Source: Burkholderia cenocepacia
GTDB taxonomy: Bacteria > Pseudomonadota > Gammaproteobacteria > Burkholderiales > Burkholderiaceae
Assembly: GCF_014211915.1 (NCBI RefSeq)
Contig: NZ_CP060040.1
Span: 558,001 to 622,000, forward strand
Direction: 5' to 3'
DNA: 64,000 nucleotides
A model generated the notes under the pieces. It was not told where the DNA came from. It searched no databases and saw only the letters and a list, made by a program, of their open reading frames with translations. Position numbers and translations under genes: made by a program. This document shows positions 43,604 to 54,771 of this stretch, piece by piece. Each line of letters begins with the position of its first letter. Positions within the stretch are counted from its first letter, which is position 1.

Positions 43604-44589
43604 CTTCATCCGCGATCGTCGCGATTCACGGCGGCGCAGGCACGATCCTGCGCGAAGCGATGGATACCGACACCGAACGTCGGTACCGCGCCGAACTCAC
43701 CGCGATCCTGCAGGCCGCGCAACAGGTGCTGGCCGAGGGCGGCAGCGCGCTCGACGCCGTCACCGTCGCGGTGCGGATGCTCGAGGATTGCCCGCTGTTC
43801 AACGCCGGGCGCGGCGCCGTCTATACGGCCGAAGGCAAGCACGAACTCGATGCGGCGGTCATGGACGGCGCGACGCTCGGCGCCGGCGCGATCTGCTGCG
43901 CGACGCGCGTGCGCAACCCGGTGCTCGCCGCGCGGCGCGTGATGGAGGCGAGCGAGCACGTGCTGTTCGCCGGCGCGGGCGCCGATGCGTTCGCGGCCGC
44001 GCAGGGGCTCGAACTGGTGGAACCCGGCTATTTCGACACCGAATCGCGGCATGCGCAGTGGGTGAAGGCGCGCGCGGCGGCCGGCGTGATGCTCGACCAC
44101 GACGCGGCCAGCTTCGCATTCGGCGCTGCCGCACAACCCGCCGAGCCGCTCGATCCGGACCGCAAGCACGGCACGGTCGGCGCGGTCGCGTGCGACCTGA
44201 ACGGCCACATCGCGGCGGCGACGTCGACGGGCGGCATCACGAACAAGCAGCCGGGGCGCGTCGGCGATTCGCCGATCATCGGCGCCGGCTGCTATGCGGA
44301 CGACGCGACCTGCGCGGTCTCCGCGACAGGCACCGGCGAGATGTTCATCCGGCTCGCGACCGCGCATGACGTTGCCGCGCAGATCGCGTATCGCGGCGCG
44401 TCGCTCGCCGACGCCGCGCACGACGTCGTGATGAACAAGCTGCCGCGCCTCGCGGGCCGCGGCGGGATCATCGCGGTCGACGCGCACGGCAACGTCGCGA
44501 TGCCGTTCAACACCGAAGGGATGTATCGCGGCTACGCACGCGTCGGTGAAGCGCCGGTCGTCGGCATCTACCGCGACGACGCGGCCTGA
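43600..44589 (+). CDS. iaaA: Isoaspartyl peptidase / plant-type L-asparaginase
   Basis: This 329-aa Ntn hydrolase starts [11 protein letters not shown], has the [21 protein letters not shown] segment, and carries the autocleavage site before the catalytic threonine in KHGTVGAVA (T192). The precursor splits into alpha and beta subunits; the enzyme removes beta-aspartyl residues from isoaspartyl dipeptides and can hydrolyse asparagine. It lies directly upstream of a gsiABCD-like importer, as iaaA does in E. coli, and overlaps the rpiR stop (ATGA). Confidence 0.93.
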   Translation: MTSSAIVAIHGGAGTILREAMDTDTERRYRAELTAILQAAQQVLAEGGSALDAVTVAVRMLEDCPLFNAGRGAVYTAEGKHELDAAVMDGATLGAGAICCATRVRNPVLAARRVMEASEHVLFAGAGADAFAAAQGLELVEPGYFDTESRHAQWVKARAAAGVMLDHDAASFAFGAAAQPAEPLDPDRKHGTVGAVACDLNGHIAAATSTGGITNKQPGRVGDSPIIGAGCYADDATCAVSATGTGEMFIRLATAHDVAAQIAYRGASLADAAHDVVMNKLPRLAGRGGIIAVDAHGNVAMPFNTEGMYRGYARVGEAPVVGIYRDDAA

Positions 44590-44614
44590 TCCGGATCGCA
44601 CGAGGAGATACGCC

Positions 44615-46519
44615 ATGACTTCGAGCCGTAACCCGTCGCCCCTGGCGCTGCCCGAGCAGCGCGTGGTGGCCGTCGACGACCTGTCGGTCACGTTCCGCCG
44701 CGAAGGCGCGACGTTCGACGCGGTGCGCAACGTGTCGTTTCACGTCGATCGCGGCGAGACGCTCGCGATCGTCGGCGAATCGGGCTCGGGCAAGTCGGTC
44801 ACGTCGCTCGCGCTGATGCGGCTGGTCGAGCACGGCGGCGGCGAGATCACGAGCGGCCGGATCGCGTTCCGGCGCCGTGGCGGCGCGCTGGTCGATCTCG
44901 CGCGGGCGAGCGCCGCGACGATGCGCGGCATCCGCGGCGCGGACATCGCGATGATCTTCCAGGAGCCGATGACGTCGCTGAACCCGGTGTTCACCGTCGG
45001 CGACCAGATCAGCGAGGCGATCGCGCTGCACCAGTCGAAGGGCGCGGCCGAAGCCCGCGCGGAAGCGCTGCGGCTGCTCGATCTCGTGCGCATCCCCGAA
45101 GCGCGCCGCGTGTTCGCGCGCTATCCGCACCAGCTGTCGGGCGGGATGCGGCAGCGCGTGATGATCGCGATGGCGCTGTCGTGCCGGCCCGCGCTGCTGA
45201 TCGCCGACGAGCCGACGACCGCGCTCGACGTGACGATCCAGGCGCAGATCCTGCAACTGGTGCGCGGGCTGCAGGACGAAATGAACATGGGCGTGATCTT
45301 CATCACGCACGACATGGGCGTGGTGGCCGAAGTGGCCGATCGCGTGCTCGTGATGTATCGCGGCGAGAAGGTCGAGGAGGGCGAGTCGGACCGCATCTTC
45401 GCGACGCCCGCGCATCGCTACACGCGGGCGCTGCTCGCGGCCGTGCCGCGGCTCGGCTCGATGCAGGGCACCGACGCGCCCGAGAAATTCCCGCTGCTGA
45501 AGGTGGACGGCACGCGCGCGACGGCCGCGGCGCCGACCACGACGTCCGCCGCGAACGACGCGCAGCCGCCCGTCGATCACGCCGCGCCGCCGATCCTGCG
45601 CGTGCGCGATCTCGTCACGCGCTTTCCGGTGAAGAGCGGCGTGTTCGGCCGCGTGTCGCAGTACGTGCATGCGGTCGAACGCGTGAGCTTCGAGCTGCGC
45701 GCGGGCGAGACGCTCGCGCTCGTCGGCGAATCGGGCTGCGGCAAGTCGACCACCGGCCGTTCGCTGTTGCGTCTCGTCGAATCGCAAAGCGGCTCGATCG
45801 AATTCGACGGCCGCGACATCAGCGCGCTGAAGGGTTCGGACCTGCAGGCGTTGCGCCGCAACATCCAGTTCATCTTCCAGGATCCGTTCGCGTCGCTGAA
45901 CCCGCGCCTGACCGTCGGCTTCTCGATCATGGAGCCGCTGCTCGTGCACGGCGTCGCGAGCGGCAGCGAGGCGCAGGCGCGCGTCGACTGGCTGCTCGAC
46001 AAGGTCGGCCTGCCGCCGGAGGCCGCGCGCCGCTATCCGCACGAATTCTCGGGCGGCCAGCGCCAGCGGATCGCGATCGCGCGTGCGCTCGCGCTGAACC
46101 CGAAGGTCGTGATCGCCGACGAATCGGTGTCGGCGCTCGACGTGTCGGTGCAGGCGCAGATCGTCAACCTGATGCTCGACCTGCAGCGCGAGCTCGGCGT
46201 CGCGTACCTGTTCATCTCGCACGACATGGCCGTCGTCGAGCGCATCAGCCATCGCGTCGCGGTGATGTATCTCGGTCAGATCGTCGAGATCGGCCCGCGC
46301 CGCGCGGTGTTCGAGGCGCCGCAGCATCCGTACACGAAGAAGCTGATGAGCGCGGTGCCGGTGGCCGACCCCGCGCGCCGGCATGCGCCGCGCCAGCTTG
46401 CCGCGGACGAGATTCCGAGCCCGATCCGCGCGATCGGCGACGAGCCGGTCGTCGCGCCGCTCGTCGCGGTCGGCCCCGATCATTACGTCGCGACGCATCG
46501 CGTCGGCGGCGCGTATTGA
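44615..46519 (+). CDS. gsiA: Dipeptide/glutathione ABC importer, duplicated ATP-binding protein
   Basis: This 634-aa protein holds two ABC ATPase domains in one chain. The first has Walker A GESGSGKS (about residue 54), signature LSGGMRQR and Walker B LLIADEP; the second has GESGCGKS (about 378), FSGGQRQR and VVIADES. The linker (about 300-330) is Ala/Thr-rich. Each domain ends with an oligopeptide-transporter C-terminal region ([26 protein letters not shown]). Length is close to E. coli GsiA (623 aa). It energises uptake through GsiC and GsiD. GAGGAG lies ahead of the chosen ATG. Confidence 0.9.
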   Translation: MTSSRNPSPLALPEQRVVAVDDLSVTFRREGATFDAVRNVSFHVDRGETLAIVGESGSGKSVTSLALMRLVEHGGGEITSGRIAFRRRGGALVDLARASAATMRGIRGADIAMIFQEPMTSLNPVFTVGDQISEAIALHQSKGAAEARAEALRLLDLVRIPEARRVFARYPHQLSGGMRQRVMIAMALSCRPALLIADEPTTALDVTIQAQILQLVRGLQDEMNMGVIFITHDMGVVAEVADRVLVMYRGEKVEEGESDRIFATPAHRYTRALLAAVPRLGSMQGTDAPEKFPLLKVDGTRATAAAPTTTSAANDAQPPVDHAAPPILRVRDLVTRFPVKSGVFGRVSQYVHAVERVSFELRAGETLALVGESGCGKSTTGRSLLRLVESQSGSIEFDGRDISALKGSDLQALRRNIQFIFQDPFASLNPRLTVGFSIMEPLLVHGVASGSEAQARVDWLLDKVGLPPEAARRYPHEFSGGQRQRIAIARALALNPKVVIADESVSALDVSVQAQIVNLMLDLQRELGVAYLFISHDMAVVERISHRVAVMYLGQIVEIGPRRAVFEAPQHPYTKKLMSAVPVADPARRHAPRQLAADEIPSPIRAIGDEPVVAPLVAVGPDHYVATHRVGGAY

Positions 46520-46648
46520 ACGCGCGGGAGGGTGCATATGGACCGAAGCTGCGCACGAGCAAGGCAACGGCGTCTTTTTCCCGAAAGGGTGCCGTCACGC
46601 CGCGATTTCCACCACGCGTTACCGAATCATCCACAGGAGCCCAGCAAG

Positions 46649-48211
46649 ATGAACAAGCCGTATTCGTTCCCGATGTTCCGTCCGCGCGCGCTGTTCGCCG
46701 CGGGGGCCGGCGCGCTCGCGTTGTCGGTCGCGGTGCCCACGTTCGCGCAGCAGAACGTCGTGGTCGCCGTGTACTCGACGTTTACGACGATGGACCCGTA
46801 CGACGCGAACGACACGGTGTCGCAGGCTGTCGTCAAGTCGTTCTACGAAGGCCTGTTCGGTTTCGACCGGAACATGAAGCTCGTCAACGTGCTGGCGACC
46901 AGCTATACGGCGTCGCCGGACGCGAAGGTGTACACGGTCAAACTGCGCCAGGGCGTGAAGTTCCACGACGGCACCGACTTCAATGCCGCCGCGGTGAAGG
47001 CGAATTTCGACCGCGTGACCGATCCGGCGAACAAGCTGAAGCGGTACGGCCTGTTCCGGGTGATCGAGAAGACCGAAGTGGTCGATCCGAACACCGTGCG
47101 GTTCACGTTGCGCGAGCCGTTCTCGGCGTTCATCAACACGCTCGCGCACCCGTCCGCGGTGATGATTTCGCCGGCCGCGCTGAAGAAGTGGGGGCGTGAC
47201 GTGTCGCTGCATCCGGTCGGTACCGGCCCGTTCGAGTTCGTCGAATGGAAGCAGACCGACGACATGAAGGTGAAGAAATTCGCCGGCTACTGGAAGAAGG
47301 GGTATCCGAAGGTCGACGCGATCGACTGGAAACCGGTGGTCGACAACAACACGCGCGCCGCGCTGATCAAGACCGGCGAGGCCGATTTCGCGTTCACGAT
47401 TCCGTTCGAGCAGGCGACCGATCTGAAGAGCAATCCGAAGGTGGACTTGATCGAGGCGCCGTCGATCATCCAGCGCTACATTTCGCTGAACACGCGGCAA
47501 AAGCCGTTCGATAACCCGAAGGTGCGCGAAGCGCTGAACTACGCGGTCAACAAGGATGCGCTCGCGAAGGTCGTGTTCGCCGGTTACGCGACACCGCAGA
47601 CGGGCGTGGCGCCGACGGGCGTCGAATACGCAACGAAACTCGGGCCCTGGCCGTATGACCCGGCGAAGGCGCGTGCGCTGCTGAAGGAGGCCGGCTATCC
47701 GAACGGCTTCGAATCGACGCTGTGGTCCGCCTACAATCACACGACGGCGCAGAAGGTGATCCAGTTCGTCCAGCAGCAGCTCGCGCAGGTCGGCGTGAAG
47801 GTGCAGGTGCAGGCGCTCGAGGCCGGCGAGCGCGTCGCCCGGGTGGAGAGCGCCCAGGATGCGGCGAAGGCGCCGGTGCGGATGTACTACAGCGGCTGGT
47901 CGGCGTCGACGGGAGAGGCGAACTGGGCCCTGTCGCCGCTGCTTGCGTCGGAGTCGGCGCCGCCGAAGCTGTACAACACGGCGTACTACAAGAACGGTCT
48001 GGTCGACGACGATCTCGCGCAGGCACTCTCCACGACCGATCGCGCGAAGAAGGCCAGCCTCTACGCCGATGCGCAGAAGCAGATCTGGGCCGACGCGCCG
48101 TGGATCTTCCTCGTGCAGGAGAAGATCGTCTACGCACGCAGCAAGCGCCTGCAGGGCATGTACGTGATGCCGGACGGCTCGTTCAACTTCGACGAAATCT
48201 CGCTGAAATGA
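46649..48211 (+). CDS. gsiB: Peptide/glutathione ABC importer, periplasmic binding protein
   Basis: This 520-aa protein has a signal peptide ([34 protein letters not shown], cleaved after TFA) and the family 5 solute-binding fold: [64 protein letters not shown] and the C-terminal [23 protein letters not shown]. It captures peptides or glutathione in the periplasm. AGGAG is 10 nt ahead of the ATG. A 130-bp gap separates it from gsiA. Confidence 0.9.
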   Translation: MNKPYSFPMFRPRALFAAGAGALALSVAVPTFAQQNVVVAVYSTFTTMDPYDANDTVSQAVVKSFYEGLFGFDRNMKLVNVLATSYTASPDAKVYTVKLRQGVKFHDGTDFNAAAVKANFDRVTDPANKLKRYGLFRVIEKTEVVDPNTVRFTLREPFSAFINTLAHPSAVMISPAALKKWGRDVSLHPVGTGPFEFVEWKQTDDMKVKKFAGYWKKGYPKVDAIDWKPVVDNNTRAALIKTGEADFAFTIPFEQATDLKSNPKVDLIEAPSIIQRYISLNTRQKPFDNPKVREALNYAVNKDALAKVVFAGYATPQTGVAPTGVEYATKLGPWPYDPAKARALLKEAGYPNGFESTLWSAYNHTTAQKVIQFVQQQLAQVGVKVQVQALEAGERVARVESAQDAAKAPVRMYYSGWSASTGEANWALSPLLASESAPPKLYNTAYYKNGLVDDDLAQALSTTDRAKKASLYADAQKQIWADAPWIFLVQEKIVYARSKRLQGMYVMPDGSFNFDEISLK

Positions 48212-48278
48212 CGGCGGTTCACCCGCCACGCGGCGCCGGCGGCGCAATCCGCCGGCGCGTTGACCCGATCGGTGCCCC

Positions 48279-49199
48279 ATGCTGAATTTTCTCGTCAAAC
48301 GCCTGTTCGGCCTGCTGCCCACGCTCGCGATCGTCGCGGTGCTGGTGTTCCTGTTCGTGCACCTGCTGCCCGGCGACCCGGCGCGGCTCGCGGCCGGCCC
48401 CGAAGCCGATGACGCGACGGTCGCGCTCGTGCGTGCCGATCTCGGGCTCGACAAGCCGATGCCGACCCAGTTCGCGAACTTCTTCGTGAAGATCGCGCAT
48501 GGCGATTTCGGCATCTCGACGCGCAGCAAGCGGCCGGTGTCGACCGAGATCGGCGAGCGCTTCATGCCGACGCTGCTGCTCACGCTCGTCAGCATGGTGT
48601 GGGCGACGGCGATCGGGATGGCGATCGGGATCGCGTCGGCCGTGTGGCGCAATCGCTGGCCCGACCGACTCGGGATGACGATCGCGGTGTCGGGCATTTC
48701 GTTTCCCGCGTTCGCGCTCGGCATGCTGCTGATGGAGATCTTCTCTGTGAAGCTCGGCTGGCTGCCGGTCGTGCCGGACGGCACGTGGAAGAGCTACGTG
48801 CTGCCGTCGCTGACGCTCGGCGCCGCGGTCGCCGCCGTGATGGCGCGCTTCACGCGCGCGTCGTTCGTCGAGGTGCTGAACGAGGACTTCGTGCGCACCG
48901 CGCGCGCGAAGGGCGTGCATGAGCCGATGGTCGTGCTCAAGCATTGCCTGCGCAACGCGATGATTCCGGTCGTCACGATGATGGGGCTGCAGTTCGGCTT
49001 CCTGCTCGGCGGCTCGATCGTCGTCGAGGCCGTGTTCAACTGGCCGGGGCTCGGCCGCCTGCTGGTCGATGCGGTGACGATGCGCGACTACCCGGTGATC
49101 CAGGCGATCGTGCTGCTGTTCTCGCTGGAATTCATCCTGATCAACCTGACCGTCGACGTGCTGTACGCGGTCATCAACCCGACCATCCGGTTCAAGTGA
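48279..49199 (+). CDS. gsiC: Peptide/glutathione ABC importer, permease 1
   Basis: This 306-aa protein has six membrane segments and the DppB-type layout: [35 protein letters not shown] at the start, and the EAA loop [33 protein letters not shown] (residues about 192-225) that docks to the ATPase. It forms the channel with GsiD. Confidence 0.92.
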   Translation: MLNFLVKRLFGLLPTLAIVAVLVFLFVHLLPGDPARLAAGPEADDATVALVRADLGLDKPMPTQFANFFVKIAHGDFGISTRSKRPVSTEIGERFMPTLLLTLVSMVWATAIGMAIGIASAVWRNRWPDRLGMTIAVSGISFPAFALGMLLMEIFSVKLGWLPVVPDGTWKSYVLPSLTLGAAVAAVMARFTRASFVEVLNEDFVRTARAKGVHEPMVVLKHCLRNAMIPVVTMMGLQFGFLLGGSIVVEAVFNWPGLGRLLVDAVTMRDYPVIQAIVLLFSLEFILINLTVDVLYAVINPTIRFK

Positions 49200-49206
49200 G
49201 GCGCGC

Positions 49207-50100
49207 ATGAACGCGACTGTCCAGCCCGCGGCGCCGGCCGCACCGACCGCGATCCGCACGCCGTGGCGCGAATTCTGGCGCAAGTTCCGCAAGCAGACCG
49301 TCGCGCTCGTCGCGGGCGGCTTCGTGCTCGCGCTCGTCGTGCTCGCGTTCGTCGGCCCGCACATCGTGCCGTTCGATCCGGAGAACTATTTCGACTACGA
49401 CGCGCTGAACGCGGGGCCGTCGGCCGTGCACTGGTTCGGCGTCGATTCGCTCGGCCGCGACATCTTCAGCCGGATCGTCGCGGGCACGCGGATCTCGCTC
49501 GCGGCCGGCTTCTTCTCGGTGGCGCTCGGCGCGGTGATCGGCACGTTCTTCGGGCTGCTCGCCGGCTATTACGAAGGCTGGTGGGACCGCATCACGATGC
49601 GCATCGCCGACGTGCTGTTCGCGTTCCCCGGCATCCTCCTCGCGATCGGCGTGGTCGCGATCCTCGGCAACGGGATGGTCAACGTGATCTGCGCGGTCGC
49701 GATCTTCAGCATCCCGGCGTTCGCGCGGCTCGTGCGCGGCAACACGCTGGTGCTCAAGCACATGACCTACGTCGAGGCCGCGCGCAGCATCGGCGCGTCC
49801 GACTGGACGATCATCATGCGGCACATCCTGCCGGGCACCGTGTCGTCGGTCGTCGTCTACTTCACGATGCGGATCGGCACATCGATCATCACCGCCGCGA
49901 GCCTGTCGTTCCTCGGGCTCGGCGCGCAGCCGCCGACGCCGGAGTGGGGCGCGATGCTCAACGAGGCGCGCGCGGACATGGTGACGGCGCCGCACATCGC
50001 GGTGTTCCCGAGCCTCGCGATCTTCCTGACCGTGCTCGCGTTCAACCTGCTCGGCGACGGCTTGCGCGACGCGCTCGACCCGAAGCTGGAGCGCCGTTGA
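49207..50100 (+). CDS. gsiD: Peptide/glutathione ABC importer, permease 2
   Basis: This 297-aa DppC-type permease has an N-terminal segment after [31 protein letters not shown], the extracytoplasmic [26 protein letters not shown], and the EAA loop [41 protein letters not shown] lies 6 bp ahead of the ATG, 7 bp after gsiC. Its stop overlaps the next start (TGATG). Confidence 0.92.
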   Translation: MNATVQPAAPAAPTAIRTPWREFWRKFRKQTVALVAGGFVLALVVLAFVGPHIVPFDPENYFDYDALNAGPSAVHWFGVDSLGRDIFSRIVAGTRISLAAGFFSVALGAVIGTFFGLLAGYYEGWWDRITMRIADVLFAFPGILLAIGVVAILGNGMVNVICAVAIFSIPAFARLVRGNTLVLKHMTYVEAARSIGASDWTIIMRHILPGTVSSVVVYFTMRIGTSIITAASLSFLGLGAQPPTPEWGAMLNEARADMVTAPHIAVFPSLAIFLTVLAFNLLGDGLRDALDPKLERR

Positions 50101-51182
50101 TGCGGCCTGCACCGATGTGGACAGCGACGCTGCCGGCCGGCCCGCGCGGCACGATCGCCGACGTACCGGGCGTGACGGTCGGCCATTGCACGCTGGATGC
50201 CGGCAACGTGCAGACGGGCGTGACCGTCGTGAAGCCGCATCCGGGCGACGTGTACCGCAGCAAGGTGCCGGCGGGGGCGGCCGTGATCAACGGGTTCGGC
50301 AAGAGCGTCGGGCTCGTGCAGGTCGACGAACTCGGCACGCTCGATACGCCGATCGCGCTGACCCATACGTTCGGCGTCGGCGCGGTCGCACAGGCGCAGA
50401 TCCGCGCGGCGATCGCGGCGAATCCGCGGATCGGCCGCGACTGGTCGACCGTCAATCCGCTCGTGTTCGAGTGCAACGACGGTTACCTGAACGACATCCA
50501 GGCGTTCGCGGTCACCGCCGCGCACTACGACGACGCATGCCGCGCGGCGTCGCGCGACGTCGCACGGGGCGCGGTGGGCGCCGGGCGCGGGATGTCGTGC
50601 TTCGACCTGAAAGGCGGGATCGGTTCCGCGTCGCGCGTGGCCGTCGCGGCCGGCCGGCCCTATACGGTCGGTGCGCTCGTGCTCGCGAATTTCGGCCGGC
50701 TGCCGATGCTGACGCTCGGCGGCGTGCCGCTCGGGCGCATCGTCGCGCAACGGCGCGCAGCCGAAGCGGTTCACGCGGCGCCGCCCGAGCAGGGCTCGAT
50801 CATCCTGTTGCTGGCCACCGATGCGCCGCTCGACGCGCGGCAACTGTCGCGGCTCGCGCGCCGCGCGGGGGCGGGGCTGGCCCGCACGGGTTCCGTCTAC
50901 GGGCATGGCAGCGGCGACATCGCGCTCGCTTTCTCGACCGCCTACACGATCGCGCACGACGCATCGACGATCGCGCTGCCGGCCCTCGTGGCCGATGCGG
51001 CGCTCGATCCGCTGTTCATGGCCGCGGCCGAAAGCGTCGAGCACGCGATCGCCGACGCCTTGCTGCAGGCGGTGACGGTCGCCGGGCGCGACGGCCACGT
51101 GCGGCAAGCGCTGCGCGACGCGGTGCCCGATCTCGACCGGCTGTTCAACGAAGACAACGAAGGGCATCTGACCCAGTCATGA
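50100..51182 (+). CDS. P1-family (DmpA/BapA-like) aminopeptidase
   Basis: This 360-aa Ntn-type hydrolase has TIADVPGVTVGHCTL at the start, KVPAGAAVINGFGKSVGL (about residues 55-72), NPLVFECNDGYLND, and the processing site in LKGGIGSASRV, where the chain is cut before S176 to expose the nucleophile. The family includes D-aminopeptidases and beta-peptidyl aminopeptidases. The start at 50100 overlaps the gsiD stop by one base. With DppA next, it points to use of peptides with unusual residues. Confidence 0.88.
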   Translation: MRPAPMWTATLPAGPRGTIADVPGVTVGHCTLDAGNVQTGVTVVKPHPGDVYRSKVPAGAAVINGFGKSVGLVQVDELGTLDTPIALTHTFGVGAVAQAQIRAAIAANPRIGRDWSTVNPLVFECNDGYLNDIQAFAVTAAHYDDACRAASRDVARGAVGAGRGMSCFDLKGGIGSASRVAVAAGRPYTVGALVLANFGRLPMLTLGGVPLGRIVAQRRAAEAVHAAPPEQGSIILLLATDAPLDARQLSRLARRAGAGLARTGSVYGHGSGDIALAFSTAYTIAHDASTIALPALVADAALDPLFMAAAESVEHAIADALLQAVTVAGRDGHVRQALRDAVPDLDRLFNEDNEGHLTQS

Positions 51183-52006
51183 AGATTCTGATCTCGACCG
51201 ACATCGAGGGCGTCGCCGGCGTATTCGCGACCGAGCAGACGCGCGCCGGCAATCCGGAATACGAACGCGCGCGCCGCTGGATGACCGCCGAGGCGAACGC
51301 GGCGATCGAAGGCGCGTTCGCAGGCGGCGCGCAGGCCGTGTGGGTCAACGATTCGCATGGCGGCTATCGCAACCTGCTGCCCGACGGGCTCGATGCGCGG
51401 GCGCGCGTCGTGCTCGGCAAGCCGCGCACGCTCGGAATGATGGCGGGCCTCGAACAGCAGCCCGATCTCGTGTTCATGATCGGCTATCACGCGAAATCGC
51501 AGACGCGCGGCGTGCTCGCACATACGATCAACAGCTTTGCGTTCACGCAGGTGTGGCTGAACGGCGTCGAGCTCGGCGAAGCCGGGCTGTGTGGCGCGCT
51601 GGCGCGCGAATACGGTGCCCATGTCGCGCTCGCGACCGGCGACGACGTATTCGCCGAGGAAACGCAGCCGCTGTTTCCGGACGCGCGCTTCGAGACGGTC
51701 AAGACGGCCGGCGGCACATCGAGCGGCGAGACGCTCACGCCGTCCGCGTCGTGCGCCCGGATCGCGACCGCGGCGCGCGAGACGGTCGCGCAGGCGCTGT
51801 CGTCCGGCCGGCGCGCGGGCGCTCATCGGCCCGCGCCGGCCGCCTGCACGCTGCGCGTACAGACGGCCGCGCTCGCCGACCTTTTCTGCGTGCTGCCGTC
51901 GCTCGAGCGCGTCGATGCGGTGACGCTGCGCTTCGACGGGCCGTCGGTCGAGCACGTGGTGCGCACGCTGAACAGCCTGTCGGCGATGTCGTTCATGCTG
52001 CGGTGA
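51179..52006 (+). CDS. dppA: M55-family D-aminopeptidase, DppA-like
   Basis: This 275-aa zinc peptidase begins MKILISTDIEGVAGV with the metal ligands D8 and E10, continues with AVWVNDSHGGYRNLLPDGLD and MIGYHAKSQTRGVLAHT, and ends in a short helical tail. Family members form ring-shaped decamers and cleave D-Ala-containing or other dipeptides. It overlaps the P1 peptidase gene (ATGA) and is the last gene of the operon. Confidence 0.9.
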   Translation: MKILISTDIEGVAGVFATEQTRAGNPEYERARRWMTAEANAAIEGAFAGGAQAVWVNDSHGGYRNLLPDGLDARARVVLGKPRTLGMMAGLEQQPDLVFMIGYHAKSQTRGVLAHTINSFAFTQVWLNGVELGEAGLCGALAREYGAHVALATGDDVFAEETQPLFPDARFETVKTAGGTSSGETLTPSASCARIATAARETVAQALSSGRRAGAHRPAPAACTLRVQTAALADLFCVLPSLERVDAVTLRFDGPSVEHVVRTLNSLSAMSFMLR

Positions 52007-52041
52007 TGCGTGCCGCGACGATGCCGCCGGCGCGCGGCCGG

Positions 52042-52821
52042 TCAGCCGATCGCGACGGGGCGGGCCGTCGGGGCGAGCAGGAATGCTTCCATCGCCGCGA
52101 CCAGCGCGAGCGGGGTTTCGTTCATCGGATAATGGCCGGCATTGCGCAACACGTCGACGCTGGCGAGCGGATAGCGCCGCAGGTAGGTGCGGGCCATCAG
52201 CGCCGCGTCGAACGCCGGATCGTGCTCGCCGATCAGTACCTTGACCGGATGGATGCCCGTGATCTCTTCGCTGAAATCCGTATCGGCCCACGCGCGGAAG
52301 TATGCGGCGAATGCCCGCGCCGACGAACAGGCTGCCGAATACGCGGCTTTCCACTCGATCCAGGCGGCGGGCAGCCGGTTACCGGTGCTGCGGTCGATGA
52401 TGGTCCGGCGATCGGCGAGGTGGTCGGCGGCCCGCTCGAATAGCGCGCGTCGAGCGGCGTCGAACGGCAGGCCGCCGCACGGCACGGGTGCGATCGCCAC
52501 CAGCGCGCGCACGCGGTCGGGCGCGATGGCGGCGATCTTCTCGATCGCCATGCCGCCCATCGAATGGCCGACGAGACTGAAGGTCGGAAAGCCGAGCGCG
52601 TCGGCGAGCGCGAGCGTATCGGCGGCGATCTCGTCGATCGTGTAGTTGCCGTGTGCGTCGCGCATACCGCCGTAACCTCGGTAGTCCATGAATACATAGC
52701 TGAAGTGCTCGCGCGACAGCCAGGCTTCGAGCGGTTCGAACGCGCGGGCGTCGCCGAACCAGCCGTGCAGCACGAGAACAGGGTGGGGGCCTTTCCCCAC
52801 GCGATGAAACGTATTGGGCAT
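52042..52821 (-). CDS. Alpha/beta hydrolase
   Basis: This 259-aa protein has the alpha/beta-hydrolase core: [23 protein letters not shown], the nucleophile elbow GHSMGG (serine about residue 96), the acid in VLIGEHDPAFD (about 208) and the catalytic histidine in RNAGHYPMNE. The substrate is unknown; esters or lactones are likely. The ATG at 52821 follows GGAG; a longer frame is arginine-rich and was rejected. It is divergent from an AraC-type regulator, which may control it. Confidence 0.85.
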   Translation of the reverse strand: MPNTFHRVGKGPHPVLVLHGWFGDARAFEPLEAWLSREHFSYVFMDYRGYGGMRDAHGNYTIDEIAADTLALADALGFPTFSLVGHSMGGMAIEKIAAIAPDRVRALVAIAPVPCGGLPFDAARRALFERAADHLADRRTIIDRSTGNRLPAAWIEWKAAYSAACSSARAFAAYFRAWADTDFSEEITGIHPVKVLIGEHDPAFDAALMARTYLRRYPLASVDVLRNAGHYPMNETPLALVAAMEAFLLAPTARPVAIG

Positions 52822-52963
52822 GTCCGCTCCGATGAGGTTGCCATCCGGCCGACCAGGCCGGCGGGGGTTGCGGCCGCGAGGTCGCGCAACGGTGGAGCGG
52901 ATCGTAGATCGTTCGAAGGCGACCCGCCTTCGATATCGGGTCATTGATGATGGAATTCGGGCC

Positions 52964-53743
52964 GTGAGAAATACGCTGCTAGATCCCTACGAACACATTC
53001 CCCGGAGCGTGGTCGTGCTCGCCAACGACTTTGCGGCGGGCACGACGTTTCCGGATCACGCGCACGTGCGCGGGCAATTCGCGTTCGCGTCGCGCGGCAC
53101 GATCAGCGTGTCGACGCCGCACGGGCGCTGGCTGGTGCCGCCGCAGCGCGCGTGCTGGGTGCCGGCCGGCGTGCGGCACGAAATGACGATGACCGGGCCG
53201 GTCACGATGCTCAATGCGTTCGTGTCCGTCGACGCCGCGCAGGCGGCCGGGCTGCCGGCCCAGTGCGGCGTGTATGGCGTGTCGTCGCTGCTGCGGCAAC
53301 TGCTCGACGATGCGATCGACCTGCCGGCCATGTACGACGTCGACGGTCGCGCGGGCAAGCTGATGGATCTGCTGGTCGCGGAAATCGCGACGATGCCGCG
53401 CCTGTCGCTGCATGCGCCGCTGCCGGCCGACGCGCGGCTGGCGAAGGTGTGCCGGCACCTGTTCGCGGCACCGTCGATCGACGCCGATCTCGACCGCGTC
53501 GCGGCCGACGCAGGCGTGAGCCGCCGCACGTTCACGCGGCAGTTTCGCGCGCAGACGGGCGTGAGTTTTGCCGCTTGGCGCCAGCAGGTCTGCATGCTGG
53601 CGGCGATTGCCCGCCTGACCGACGGGCAGCCGGTGACGCGCGTGGCGCTCGATCTCGGCTACGCGAGCGCGAGTGCGTTCACGTCGGCGTTTCGCCGCAT
53701 TCTCGGCGACACGCCGAGCCGCTATCTCGAGATTCGTCGCTAG
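52964..53743 (+). CDS. AraC-family transcriptional regulator with cupin sensor
   Basis: This protein of about 259 aa has an N-terminal cupin-like domain (SVVVLANDFAAGTTFPDHAHVRGQFAFASRGTISVSTPHGRWLVPPQRACWVPAGVRHEM, residues about 15-75) and C-terminal tandem helix-turn-helix repeats (VCRHLFAAPSIDADLDRVAADAGVSRRTFTRQFRAQTG, VTRVALDLGYASASAFTSAFRRILGDTPSRYL). No ATG fits; the GTG at 52964 is the best start. Divergent from the hydrolase gene with a 142-bp gap. Confidence 0.85.
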   Translation: MRNTLLDPYEHIPRSVVVLANDFAAGTTFPDHAHVRGQFAFASRGTISVSTPHGRWLVPPQRACWVPAGVRHEMTMTGPVTMLNAFVSVDAAQAAGLPAQCGVYGVSSLLRQLLDDAIDLPAMYDVDGRAGKLMDLLVAEIATMPRLSLHAPLPADARLAKVCRHLFAAPSIDADLDRVAADAGVSRRTFTRQFRAQTGVSFAAWRQQVCMLAAIARLTDGQPVTRVALDLGYASASAFTSAFRRILGDTPSRYLEIRR

Positions 53744-54174
53744 CCGGTCGCCGCCAAAAAATACGCGTCCGCCAACTTCGGCCAGACGCGTTTAAAGGCA
53801 CTCTGTCTGAAAAAAATGCGCGGGCCGCCTCAGGGGCAGCGTCGCGCATGATGCATGTCATTGTTGCTTCGTCTGATTTAATCCTGTCAGCTCGTTGCGG
53901 ATAACGAAGCATACGCCGCATAACGCGCAAACGATATCGTGTCGACCCGCCGATTGATGTGCTGTCGCAGCATGCGTTTCAATGGCGAGTTCGATATCGG
54001 GGCGGGAAGCCGATGACGACGGGCATCCGCGGCCCCGTTGGTCACGATGCAGTGCACCATCGAATGATGGGGGCGCCGTGCGCAAAAACGCCGTGTGGCG
54101 CGATGCCCGTCGGTATCGCGTCACACGGCGAAGCGGTTGCGCCCGAAGCCGTCAAGCGCCGGCGCGTGCGTGCG
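53744..54174. other. Intergenic region between the AraC gene and pcaG
   Basis: About 430 bp with a lower GC content in the first 200 bp. An imperfect stem ACGCGTC/GACGCGT (53763-53792) with flanking A and T runs may terminate the araC transcript. No convincing coding frame was seen; the frames here lack ribosome-binding sites. Confidence 0.5.
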
Positions 54175-54768
54175 TCAAACGTCGAAGAACACGGTTTCTT
54201 CCGGCCCCTGCATGCGGATGTCGAAGCGGTAGACGACCGGCCGGCCCGGCTGCGCGTCGCGTTTCGCGACGAGCGTCGCGCGGCGCTCGGCCGGCACCGC
54301 GTTCAGCACGGGGTCGATCGCGTTCGCGGCGGCTTCGTCGTCGAAGTACACGCGTGTGAACGCATGGGTGAGAATGCCGCGCATCATCACGGTTACGTTG
54401 ATGTGCGGCGCTTCGTCGGCGGCGACGCGGCCCGGCTTCACCGTCTCGACGACGAAGCGCTGCTGCGGGTCGGTGCCCGTGCCGACTCGCGCAAAGCCCG
54501 TGAAGCCGGATTTCGCGATGTCGTCGCGCGACGCGGGGTAGCGGCCCGCGCCATCCACCTGCGTGAATTCGAGCACCGCGTCGCCGACCACGTTGCCGTC
54601 GCCGTCGAACACCTGCCCGACCAGCAGCACATGCTCGCCCTCGGCGTGCGCCGCGGCAATCGTCGGCGTGAACAGGCTTTTCAGGTCGTAGTCGTATTGT
54701 TGCGGGCACAGGCCGTACGCGAAGTACGGGCCGACCGTCTGCGAAGGGGTTTGCTTCAGCGTCGTCAT
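54175..54768 (-). CDS. pcaG: Protocatechuate 3,4-dioxygenase, alpha subunit
   Basis: This 197-aa subunit starts with TLKQTPSQTVGPYFAYGLCP, has VLLVGQVFDGDGNVVGDAVLEFTQVDGAGRYP in the beta core and ends QGPEETVFFDV. It pairs with PcaH; it lacks iron ligands, as alpha subunits do. The complex cleaves protocatechuate between C3 and C4 to 3-carboxymuconate. Three bp separate it from pcaH. Confidence 0.95.
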   Translation of the reverse strand: MTTLKQTPSQTVGPYFAYGLCPQQYDYDLKSLFTPTIAAAHAEGEHVLLVGQVFDGDGNVVGDAVLEFTQVDGAGRYPASRDDIAKSGFTGFARVGTGTDPQQRFVVETVKPGRVAADEAPHINVTVMMRGILTHAFTRVYFDDEAAANAIDPVLNAVPAERRATLVAKRDAQPGRPVVYRFDIRMQGPEETVFFDV

Positions 54769-54771
54769 GGT

